DNA of 64,000 nucleotides, taken from Cetobacterium sp. 2A. Lineage in GTDB: Bacteria > Fusobacteriota > Fusobacteriia > Fusobacteriales > Fusobacteriaceae. The stretch is from the NCBI RefSeq assembly GCF_014250685.1, contig NZ_JACFAJ010000011.1:1-64000 (forward strand). Reading direction: 5' to 3'. How positions within the stretch are numbered: the first letter of the stretch is position 1; each line of letters opens with the position of its first letter. The translations under genes were made by a program, and so were the position numbers. The notes beneath the pieces were generated by a model. That model did no database searches and had not been told where the DNA came from. It saw only the letters and a program-made list of their open reading frames with translations. This document shows positions 1 through 9,300 of the stretch, piece after piece.

Positions 1-32
1 TTAATTAAATAATTTTAAAGGAGATATTTATA

Positions 33-863
33 ATGGAAATAAGATATGCTTCAAGCAATAAAGATGCTAAATTTTACGATACGCAGGAACTAAGAGATGA
101 GTATCTTATAGAAAATCTTTTTACTGATAATGAGGCCATCCTAGTTTATTCACATTTTGATAGAATCATTATTGGAGGAGTTAAACCTATTGATAAAGAA
201 ATTTTTCTTAGTGCCAGTAAAACCTTAGGCGTTAATTATTTTTTAGAAAGAAGAGAGCTTGGAATTATTAATATAGGTGATTCTGGTATTGTTACAATTG
301 ATGGAGAAGAGTATGTTCTTAACAATAAAGATGGACTTTATGTAGGAATGGGAAAAGAAAAAATTTCTTTTAAATCTATCGATAGTAATTCACCTGCTAA
401 ATTTTATTTAAATTCAGCTCCAGCTCACCATGAATATCCAACAATAAAAATTGGATTAGATATGGCTAATAAAGTTCAATGTGGAGATTTAGCAAACTCA
501 AATAAAAGAACCATTAACCAATATATTCATCCTGCTGTTTGCAAGTCTTGTCAATTGGTTATGGGAATGACTATTTTAGACGTAGGATCTGTTTGGAATA
601 CAATGCCAACTCATACTCATGATAGAAGAATGGAGGTTTATTTATATTTTGATATGACAGATGATTCTAGAGTCTTCCACATGATGGGAGAGCCTTCTGA
701 AACTAGACATATTGTTGTAGCCAATGATGAGGCTGTTATTTCTCCATCTTGGTCTATACACTCTGGAGTTGGAACAAAAGCATATACTTTTATCTGGGGG
801 ATGGTCGGAGAAAACCAGACTTTTGATGATATGGATCATATACCTATGAATGAACTTAGATAA
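33..863 (+). CDS. kduI: 5-dehydro-4-deoxy-D-glucuronate isomerase (KduI)
   Basis: Cytoplasmic isomerase that converts 5-keto-4-deoxyuronate, released from unsaturated uronic acids of pectin or glycosaminoglycans, to 3-deoxy-D-glycero-2,5-hexodiulosonate. The 276-residue length is normal for the family. The cupin metal site is visible: MPTHTHDRRMEVYLYFDM near residues 190-208 supplies two His and one Glu ligand, and SIHSGVG near 246 supplies the last His. The ATG follows a good AGGAGA site. kduD starts 34 bases downstream, so the two are an operon that probably extends left of the window. The next pathway enzymes, KdgK and KDPG aldolase, lie at 57-59 kb. The identification is secure. Confidence 0.97.
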   Translation: MEIRYASSNKDAKFYDTQELRDEYLIENLFTDNEAILVYSHFDRIIIGGVKPIDKEIFLSASKTLGVNYFLERRELGIINIGDSGIVTIDGEEYVLNNKDGLYVGMGKEKISFKSIDSNSPAKFYLNSAPAHHEYPTIKIGLDMANKVQCGDLANSNKRTINQYIHPAVCKSCQLVMGMTILDVGSVWNTMPTHTHDRRMEVYLYFDMTDDSRVFHMMGEPSETRHIVVANDEAVISPSWSIHSGVGTKAYTFIWGMVGENQTFDDMDHIPMNELR

Positions 864-896
864 CTTTACACAAATTAGAAAATAGGAGGAATTAAA

Positions 897-1670
897 TTGT
901 TAAAATTTTTAGAACAAAATTTTGGATTAAATGGAAAAGTAGCTATGGTAACAGGAGGTAATACTGGAATAGGTTTAGCTCTAGCTAAAGGACTTGCTCA
1001 AGCTGGAGCAGATATATTTATTTATAGTTATACCGATGAGAATATCGATATTATTAAAGAAGAATTTGCTAAATTTGGAAGAAGAGTTGAATTTTATCAA
1101 GGCGATTTAACAAAAGAAATAGACGCATGTAGTGCTCCTCAAAAATGTATCGATGCCTTTGGTAAAATAGATATCTTAATTAATAATGCAGGAACAATAT
1201 ATAGAGCGCCTCTTTTAGAAGGAGAAAATTCTGGTTGGAAAAATGTTTTAGATTTAAATTTAAATGCTGTTTATTATATCTCAAAAGAAGCAGCTAAATT
1301 TATGGCAGATAATGGTGGTGGTAAAATTATTAATATTGCATCTATGTTATCTTTCCAAGGTGGTAAGTTTGTTCCATCATATACTGCAACCAAACACGGA
1401 GTAGCTGGATTAACAAAAGCATTTGCCAATGAATTAGCAGATAGAAATATTCAAGTCAATGCTATTGCTCCAGGTTATATCGCCACAGCCAATACCGCTC
1501 CAATTAGAGCCGATGAAAAAAGAAACGCTGAGATATTAAGTAGAATCCCAGCTGGCCGTTGGGGTCAACCTGAAGACCTTGCAGCAACTGCTGTATTTTT
1601 ATCATCAAATGCTTCCAACTATATAAACGGACACATTCTATGTGTGGATGGTGGTTGGTTAGTTAGATAA
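897..1670 (+). CDS. kduD: 2-deoxy-D-gluconate / 2-dehydro-3-deoxy-D-gluconate dehydrogenase (KduD), SDR family
   Basis: Short-chain dehydrogenase that reduces the KduI product to 2-keto-3-deoxygluconate with NAD(P)H. The 257 residues show the classical SDR layout: nucleotide loop TGGNTGIG near residues 19-26, NNAG near 96, and catalytic Ser plus YTATK near 162-166. The C-terminal GRWGQPEDLA and CVDGGW are typical of KduD and FabG relatives; operon position after kduI decides for KduD. Translation starts at TTG, placed 8 bases after a strong AGGAGG. A hairpin terminator follows the stop, making this the last gene of the operon. Confidence 0.95.
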   Translation: MLKFLEQNFGLNGKVAMVTGGNTGIGLALAKGLAQAGADIFIYSYTDENIDIIKEEFAKFGRRVEFYQGDLTKEIDACSAPQKCIDAFGKIDILINNAGTIYRAPLLEGENSGWKNVLDLNLNAVYYISKEAAKFMADNGGGKIINIASMLSFQGGKFVPSYTATKHGVAGLTKAFANELADRNIQVNAIAPGYIATANTAPIRADEKRNAEILSRIPAGRWGQPEDLAATAVFLSSNASNYINGHILCVDGGWLVR

Positions 1671-1682
1671 TTTAAATAGATG

Positions 1683-1717
1683 AACGACTACTGAATTTTT
1701 TTCAGTAGTCGTTTTTT
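1683..1717 (+). terminator. Rho-independent terminator of the kduI-kduD operon
   Basis: Perfect 13-bp inverted repeat (AACGACTACTGAA and its complement, arms 1683-1695 and 1701-1713) with a 5-base T loop and a following T tract, 13 bases past the kduD stop. Confidence 0.93.
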
Positions 1718-1740
1718 ATTATTCTACTCAATTAAAAGAA

Positions 1741-2600
1741 TAAGTTGAAAAAAATTTTAAGGGTGTAGACAACATAAAAACTAAAAATTATGATAAAAAA
1801 ATAGTTCCTACAACAAATAGATTCCAAAATTTTATAAATCTTAGTGTAATCCTAATTATTAATTCATTGATATCAATATATCTAGAATATAGATAATACA
1901 GGAAAGTTTATATAAAATATGTTTTATTTTCACCGTTTTTCTTGCTTTTTCCATGTATCTATTGTGTTCTAAACTTAAAATATATTTAATAATGCAAAGT
2001 TAAGAATTATAATCTTTCAATATGAAATGAATAAAGGTATAATTATATTAAAAATATCAGAATAAAAAATCCAGAAAAATCTTTAGAAATATTATCAAGA
2101 AATTATGCGGAATTAGTGGTTGATATTGTCTTAAAATTATTAGATTTAGAAAAATTTAATTTACCATAAGAAATAAAATTAGAAACTGTTATTAAAAAAA
2201 TTTCTAGAATGAAGCAAAAAAGAAACAAAATTTAGTAATTTAACTTGATATATACTAAATTATTCTAAAAAAGAACTACAAAAGAAATTATTAAAATATC
2301 TAAAAAATTATTAGGTGAAACTATTCAAAAAATCCATTCAAATATAATTTCAATAATTATAACTTTATTGGTTCAACCAGAGGAAACAATTGTAGCAATT
2401 GAAGAATTTTACAACGAAATAGTGTCATGTAAAACAAAAATTCTTTTGGATATTATTGATGAATTATCCTTTAGAAAATAATTTTGACGTTATTATTACA
2501 ACACGCAATACAGACTTGATGAATTATATAAACAAAAAGCTATTTGAATTTTTATTTTTTATCTACAAAGATAATATTTTTGTTTAAATTTTATTGATTT
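1741..2600 (+). other. Non-coding, very AT-rich stretch with decayed reading frames
   Basis: No intact gene is visible. Fragments of plausible coding sequence occur on the plus strand, for example an open stretch near 2041-2167 reading RIKNPEKSLEILSRNYAELV and another near 2455-2550, but they are interrupted by stops and frame changes. I do not recognise the family. Together with the recombinase and Fic remnants that follow, this looks like a gene graveyard beside the defence-like operon. Confidence 0.5.
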
Positions 2601-2629
2601 TTATATTGTTGTAAGAAGTTTTTATATGA

Positions 2630-3050
2630 TAAAGTATCTGGTAAAAATTAAAAAGTCCTCACTTAAAAGCCATGCTAGAAGAATTACAAAAAGATTATGT
2701 AGATTGTCGTTAAATCTTTAAATAGATTAAGTCATAGTATAATGGATCTATTGGACCAACTTTAAAGTTTTAAGATAAAAATATTGATACTGATATAACA
2801 ATTAGAAAAAATTTTTAACCATAATTGGAGCAGTTACAGAGTTAGATTAATGAAAGCGTTAGAAAAGGTGTTACTAGTCCAAAAGATAAGGGTAAATGCA
2901 AAGGAAGAAAAAAGCAGCATTGAATTAAAAGGTAAAAGTTTAAATAGATTCAAGATATTTTTACAATAGCTGTCAAAGGAGTTTTGAGTTCCTAAAGCCA
3001 CCATATATAAATGGTAAAAGATTCTTAAAGAAAGAGAAGAAATTTAAACA
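2630..3050 (+). pseudogene. Decayed serine recombinase (resolvase/invertase)
   Basis: Reading across several frames recovers the family's landmarks in order: YDKVSGKN then LKAMLEELQKD (2630-2700), VVKSLNRLSHSIMDLLDQL (about 2704-2765), FLTIIGAVTELD (about 2812-2850), VRKGVTSPKDKGKCKGRKK (about 2855-2920) and an HTH-like VPKATIYKW (2990-3017). These match the DKxSG, SLxRLxR, GAxAExER and GKxxGR blocks of resolvases and invertases and their C-terminal HTH. Multiple frameshifts and stops separate the blocks and the N-terminal catalytic Ser region is not recognisable, so it cannot make an active enzyme. Confidence 0.75.
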
Positions 3051-3149
3051 GGTAAATATTAATAATCAATATGCTGGAAATTGTAAAAATCAACAAGTTA
3101 TGATTTCAGGTCCGTAATCTAATCCCACTATTCCATTTTTATTGAAAAA

Positions 3150-3420
3150 ACGAATACCTTTATCGAGTGCTATAACACAAAATGTTACTACGGTTCATAT
3201 TATATTTTTAGGAATACATCCGTGTGTAGATAGAAATGGTAGAACTTCAAGATTACTTTTAAACTTATAACTAATGAAAGATGGATATCTATCAATAATT
3301 ATAAAAGAAATTAACAATAAAATAATAGAAAAATAACAGAAGTGACATTATTATGTATCGCTAGGCTTAGAATCGAAGGACATGCTTTACCTTGATACTT
3401 CTGATTTCCAAATTTGAATT
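3150..3420 (+). pseudogene. Decayed Fic-domain protein
   Basis: One frame reads GIHPCVDRNGRTSRLLLNL, a stop, then LMKDGYLSIIIKE (about 3210-3312). This corresponds to the Fic active-site motif HPFxxGNGRTxR followed by the usual LLxNLxLMKxGY helix. The canonical Phe and the Gly before Asn are replaced by Cys and Arg, and in-frame stops interrupt the sequence. Fic proteins AMPylate targets and are often toxins or effectors on mobile islands. Only the C-terminal part of the domain remains. Confidence 0.65.
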
Positions 3421-3586
3421 TTTCTAGAATAATAAAAAAATTTATAGGAACAACTAAAGACAAGAGGTATTGATAACACAACTACTCTTTCCTTAGGAGA
3501 AGACCTTGTTTGATTGAATAACTATTATACCTCAATAAACTTTAAGTTAACAGAAACAAAAAAACACTTAGGAGATAGAAGAAATA

Positions 3587-6349
3587 ATGGATTATAAATG
3601 GCAGATAGAATTTGAAAAAAAATTAAAAAATAGTATACAAAATAATTTAATTTTAAGAGATATTGAAATATCAGAACAAGAGTTTTTAAAAATGGCTGAA
3701 GTGATATCGTTTGGATTGAAAAGGGGATATTTCGAAGATGATAAAGAAAATTTATTTCTTACAAGATTCTTAATTGAGTTGGGGTATAAAGAATACAGTG
3801 AAAAGATGTTTTGGGATTTTGTATTTAAAAAATTAAGATTAGAAAAAAATTCTAAATATCAAACTATTATGTCTGAACTTATGTATAAAACTTTAAAAAA
3901 AAATAAGTTATCATATATAAATACGGGTAAAAAATATGTTGGAAGTATACTTATAAATACTTATGTTCCTAAAAATTATCTAGAAAAATTTTATAAATTT
4001 TTAGAAAGTTTTTATACTAAAGAGTTATCACAAAATTTTGATGAAGAAACAGTTCTAAATAATATAAAAGAGTTACAAAATTATATAGAAAGTGAAGAAA
4101 ATAAAAAGAATAACGTCTCAACAAATCAATTCCATGAATTCAGCGACAAGCCTACAACTTTTTATCTATTAACAATAGTAAAAAAATCAATATATTTAAA
4201 TAAACAAAGCTTTTCAAATTATTTATATAATTATTTAGAAGTATTTGATTCTTATTGGTGGAATCAGAAAAATAAAAAAAATTTAAAATTTAAAGAAGAA
4301 CAGATTTTTTTTGAAAATTGGTTTTTTAAAGAGCCAAATATTAGAGAAAGAAATAAAATTAAAAAATTTGAAAAACAATATAAAAAACCGACAATAAAAT
4401 TAAATAACCACAATCAATTAGTTATATTTATTCCAAGGCAAAAAGTTATGGTTATAGATGATTATAAATATCCAATTTTTTTTAAATTAAAACATAATGA
4501 AAAAGAATTACAAAAGGGAAGATTAAATGCATTTAGCTCTTTTAATAAAGTTATAATTGAACAAGAAAAAATTATATTAAATGAATTTTATCAGCCTTTA
4601 GAGTTAATAATTGAAAGTGGAGGAAATGAACTAAAAAAATTTAAATTATTACAAGAACCATTTATTATTTTTGATAAAAATTTAGAAATGGAAGAGATAA
4701 TTTCTTTAAAAGATAAAGAAGTTTATACGATATATAATAATAAAAATTTAATTTTAAAAATAAATGATGAAGAAACAATTTTAACAAAAGGAATTAATAA
4801 TTTTATTTATTCAAAGGATTATAAGTATGAAGTTATATCTTTAGAAGAGAGTTATTTTTTAGGAAAACCTCCCCTATTTAAGATTTTAGGAAATAAAGAA
4901 AAAATATTCAAATTAGACAATAATGAAAAAATATCTATTTATAAAACTTTTCCTAAAATTTTTATAAATACACTAGTTGAAGAATTTAATATAAGAATTG
5001 ATATAAATAATCAAAAATTTAAATTATCAGATTTAAGGGATAGTATTGAGAAAGTCTTTAATGGCTTTAATATTGATTTTAAAAAAAATTATCATTTTAC
5101 TTCAGGTAAAGTTGCAATAAAAATTATTGAGTTAAAAGATAATAAAACAATTTTTAAAGAAGAGTTGTATATTTTAAATTTTGATGTTTTATTCAATAAA
5201 GATAGATATATTTTTGATGAAAGAGCATATTTAAAAATAAATAAATACGAAGACATATTAATTCATCATAATTACAAAGAATATAATAATCAATTAGAAA
5301 TTCCATTAAATACTTCAAGAATAAAATTAAAAATAGGAAATGATATTATATATTGTGAATTACCTATTCTTAAATGGAGATTTAAAAATGAAAACTCTTG
5401 GAAATATAATAAATTATTATCTTGGCATGAAGATTTTAAAGGTGAAATTGAAATAAATATGCCAAATATAAAAGAAATGAAATTAGAATTTGCTAATATC
5501 AAGATAATAAATTCTATAAAAAATAAAGATACATTTATATTCAATTTAGATAGATTTTTAGATGATTTTAAATTAATAAATTCTAATCTTGTTGATTTAA
5601 ATCTAAAGCTAGATAATGAAAAAATAAATATTGGACAAGTTATTGCAAAGTTATTTTTGAAAAATATGGGTATAGGATATATTCAAAATGCACAAAATTT
5701 ATTGGGACAATATGAAATATATGGAAAAGGAGAATATTTCATTGATATTGTTAATGAAATCGGAAAAAAGCAAAGAGTTTTAAATAAATTAATTAAAGAA
5801 AATATAAATAAAGAATTCTTTACTAAAAAATATGTACTAGATTATGAAAATTATAAAATAATATTAGGATATTATGAAGGAAAAACTAATCAATTTTTTG
5901 GTTCTAAAAATAGAGTTGAGAAAATTTTATATGAGGGCAAAATACAAGAAATTAAGTCCGAAAAAAAAATAGCAGATAGATTATATAATAACCATATGAT
6001 TCAAATTTATAGTTGTTCTATAGATAAAAAGCTATATAATATTAAAAGCTTTTTTATAAAAAAAATTGAGTTAATCGAAAAAAATAAATATCAAGGACAA
6101 GCTTTTTACTACTTAAAAGATGGAACCACTAGATATTTCTCATTTAATAATCCATTTGTATTTGAAACAGATAATTTAGAAAATGCTGAAGGGATTATAA
6201 TTACATTAGTTGATAAAAATGAAGATTTCCCTATTTATGATTCTTACTATAAAAAATTATTAACAAATGAACCTACAGAAGATAAACATAACTACCAAAG
6301 GTGGTTAATACCAGATAAATACAAATTCAAAATAGTAGAGGGAGTATAA
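3587..6349 (+). CDS. Large protein of unknown function, partner of the DUF1998 helicase (DruH-like candidate)
   Basis: A 920-residue hydrophilic, Lys/Ile/Asn-rich protein without signal peptide or membrane segment. I see no catalytic motif. The first ~270 residues look alpha-helical and are followed by a long beta-rich section with alternating hydrophobic strands, suggesting several beta-sandwich modules. It starts at ATG after AGGAGA and ends 6 bases before the helicase gene, so the two are surely co-transcribed. Composition is visibly more AT-rich than the flanking metabolic genes, as expected for acquired DNA. Position and size fit the accessory subunit of a two-gene Druantia type III-like defence unit (DruH followed by DruE). 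That is inference from context, not from a recognised domain. Confidence 0.55.
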   Translation: MDYKWQIEFEKKLKNSIQNNLILRDIEISEQEFLKMAEVISFGLKRGYFEDDKENLFLTRFLIELGYKEYSEKMFWDFVFKKLRLEKNSKYQTIMSELMYKTLKKNKLSYINTGKKYVGSILINTYVPKNYLEKFYKFLESFYTKELSQNFDEETVLNNIKELQNYIESEENKKNNVSTNQFHEFSDKPTTFYLLTIVKKSIYLNKQSFSNYLYNYLEVFDSYWWNQKNKKNLKFKEEQIFFENWFFKEPNIRERNKIKKFEKQYKKPTIKLNNHNQLVIFIPRQKVMVIDDYKYPIFFKLKHNEKELQKGRLNAFSSFNKVIIEQEKIILNEFYQPLELIIESGGNELKKFKLLQEPFIIFDKNLEMEEIISLKDKEVYTIYNNKNLILKINDEETILTKGINNFIYSKDYKYEVISLEESYFLGKPPLFKILGNKEKIFKLDNNEKISIYKTFPKIFINTLVEEFNIRIDINNQKFKLSDLRDSIEKVFNGFNIDFKKNYHFTSGKVAIKIIELKDNKTIFKEELYILNFDVLFNKDRYIFDERAYLKINKYEDILIHHNYKEYNNQLEIPLNTSRIKLKIGNDIIYCELPILKWRFKNENSWKYNKLLSWHEDFKGEIEINMPNIKEMKLEFANIKIINSIKNKDTFIFNLDRFLDDFKLINSNLVDLNLKLDNEKINIGQVIAKLFLKNMGIGYIQNAQNLLGQYEIYGKGEYFIDIVNEIGKKQRVLNKLIKENINKEFFTKKYVLDYENYKIILGYYEGKTNQFFGSKNRVEKILYEGKIQEIKSEKKIADRLYNNHMIQIYSCSIDKKLYNIKSFFIKKIELIEKNKYQGQAFYYLKDGTTRYFSFNNPFVFETDNLENAEGIIITLVDKNEDFPIYDSYYKKLLTNEPTEDKHNYQRWLIPDKYKFKIVEGV

Positions 6350-6355
6350 ATTAAA

Positions 6356-9300
6356 ATGTCAGAATTAAATCCGATTCAAGCAGCAAAAAATATAAAAGAA
6401 AAATATATAGAATATTTATTAACAACATTCAAAATAGCAGATAAAGAGATTGAAGAACAATTTAAAAATGAGCTATTTAAAAAAAATAAGTTATCAAAAG
6501 GACCTTTTCTAGAAGTTTCTAATTCTTTTGAAAAAGGAAAATCAATTAATCAGTTAATTAAAGAATCAGTATTAACTAAAGAGTTTAAAAATTTTAACTC
6601 ACAAGAATTTCCATTTAAAAATAAAGACCTAAATATTTATTTCCACCAAGAACAGGCTATAAAAAAAGTTGCTAATGGTGAAAATATTATTGTATCTACA
6701 GGTACAGGTTCTGGAAAAACAGAAAGTTTTTTAATCCCAATATTAAATCATTTATTGGCAGAAAAAGAAAAAGGAATACTATCTTCTGGTGTAAGAGCTT
6801 TAATTTTATATCCTATGAATGCTCTAGTGAATGATCAGATGGAAAGATTTAGAAAACTTTTAAAAGATTATCCTGAAATAACTTTTGGAAAGTTCACAGG
6901 AGAAACAGAACACAAACAGCAAAATGCTGAAGTACTTCACAAAGAGGTTGTAAAAGAAGCTGATATTATTCCAAATGAAATTATTTCAAGAGATGAAATG
7001 AGAAAAAATCCACCTCATATCTTAATAACAAACTACGCTATGTTAGAATATTTAATGTTAAGACCTGAAGATAATACTTTTTTTGATGGTCCTAATGCTA
7101 AATTTTGGAATTTTATAGTTCTTGATGAAGCTCACACATACAAAGGTGCACTAGGAATAGAATTAAGTATGCTTTTAAGAAGATTAAAAGAAACAATAAA
7201 GAAAACTAATAATATTCGTTTTATATTAACCAGCGCTTCATTAGGGAGAGGTGTTAAAGACAATCCAGATATAGTTAAATTTGCTGAAAATTTAACTGGC
7301 GAAAACTTTAAAGAAGAAAATATTATTGGAGCAACGAGAGTTAAGTATACTACAACGGGAGATAAGAAATTTGATTTAAATATTTATACTAAAATATCAG
7401 AAGTTTTAGAAGATAAAAATAAAATAATTGATATTTTAAAAGAATATAAATTAAATAATTATTTTGAAAATATAGATAAATATTCAATAGAAGAAATATT
7501 ATTTGAATTGATTTTAAAAGATGAAAATTTTTATAAGTTAAGATGTTTATTAAATGAACCAAAGGAAGTTTATGAAATCTTAAAAGAAATGAATATACTA
7601 GATGAAAATTATTTATTAAACTTTATAAAAGTAGCAAGCAAAGCTAAAAAAGATAATGTTGAATTATTTAAATCAAAATATCATTATTTTTTTAAAGCCT
7701 TAGAAGGTGGATTTTTATCTTTGTACCCTAAGAAAAATTTCTATTTAAATAGAATGGAAAAAGTAAATATTGATGATGAAACTTTAAAAGTCTTCGAAAT
7801 TTCAACATGTAAATTCTGTAATGAAATATATTTAGTTGGAGAGGTAGTAAATTCGAGATTTCATTATAAAGTTTTAAATCAAAAGATAAATTATATGACA
7901 GAAGATGCAAGTGCAGATTTAGAATATTTTTTATTAAAATCTGATATAATAGAAAAAAATGAAGATGAAAATTTCAGTGAGAATGAAAAATTAACAAATG
8001 AACCATATGAATTATGTGCAAAATGTGGAGGAGTATTTAATAAAAATTATTTAGGAGATAAATGTAATTGTGGTAACAAATACTTAATAGACGTAATTAG
8101 AATTAATAAAAATACGAAAATGCAAACATTGCATACATGTAGATCTTGTGGCTCAACAAATCCTAAAAGTAGTGTATTAAAAAGATTTGTTATTGGTGCA
8201 GAGGGAGCTACTGCAGCTTTAGGAACAGCTCTTCACGAAAGTTTACCTGATACAATAATTAAAACAGCCACCAATGAAGTAAAAGAAATTTCTACAAATC
8301 GTTTTTTTGGGAACAAAAAAACTACTACTAAAAAAAGAGAAGAAACTATAAGGCAGTTTTTAGTTTTCTCTGACTCCAGACAAGCAGCGGCATATTACGC
8401 AACATTTATGGAGGAAAGTTACAATAAATTTTTAAGAAAAAGAGTTGTTTATGAAGTAATCTCAAAATCAAATATTGATTTAAGCATAGACCAACTTATT
8501 AATCAAGTCCAAGCGATTTTCGAAACTAATAAAATTTTTGAAACTAAAGACTGTCAAGCTGAAGCTTGTAAAAGTGTATTTTTTGAATTATTTAGTATCG
8601 ATAGAAGATATAGTTTAGAAGGGGTAGGTTTGGCACAATTTTATATTGATTTTGATAAAGAACAAATTGATACTGGACTATTTTCGTTAGAAGAAACAAA
8701 TGCATTATTACAAGAGTTATGTAATATTTTTAAATATAAAAGTATCATTGATTATGATCATTATAATATTACTAAAAGTCAAAAAGAATATTTTATGTAC
8801 TCTACAAAAGAAAACTATATTAATTTAAGTGATCAAAATATAGAAGAAGGTATTTTTTCTTGGTTAACTACAAAAAATAATAACTCAAGATTTAAATTGA
8901 TTGAAAAAGTATTAAATGCTCCTACTGAAATGATTAAGGAGTTTCTAATCGAAATGTGGAAAAGCGTATTAAATTCTGAAGAAAAACCATTATTAAAAGT
9001 AGTGAGAAATAATTATAAGTTAAATATAGAAAATATAAAAGTTAGATCTGGAAATAAAATAGATTGGTACTATTGCAAAAAGTGTAAAAAAATAACTCCT
9101 AATAATATCAAAAATATTTGCCCAACTTATTCATGTAACGGACTATTAGAAAAGATTAATCCAAATGATTTATACAAAGAAAATCACTATAGAAATTTAA
9201 CAAAAGAATTATTAATTAAACCATTTAAAATTAATGAACATACAGCACAATTAGATGCAAAATTAGCTTATAAAATTCAAAAACAGTTTTCTGAAAAGCA

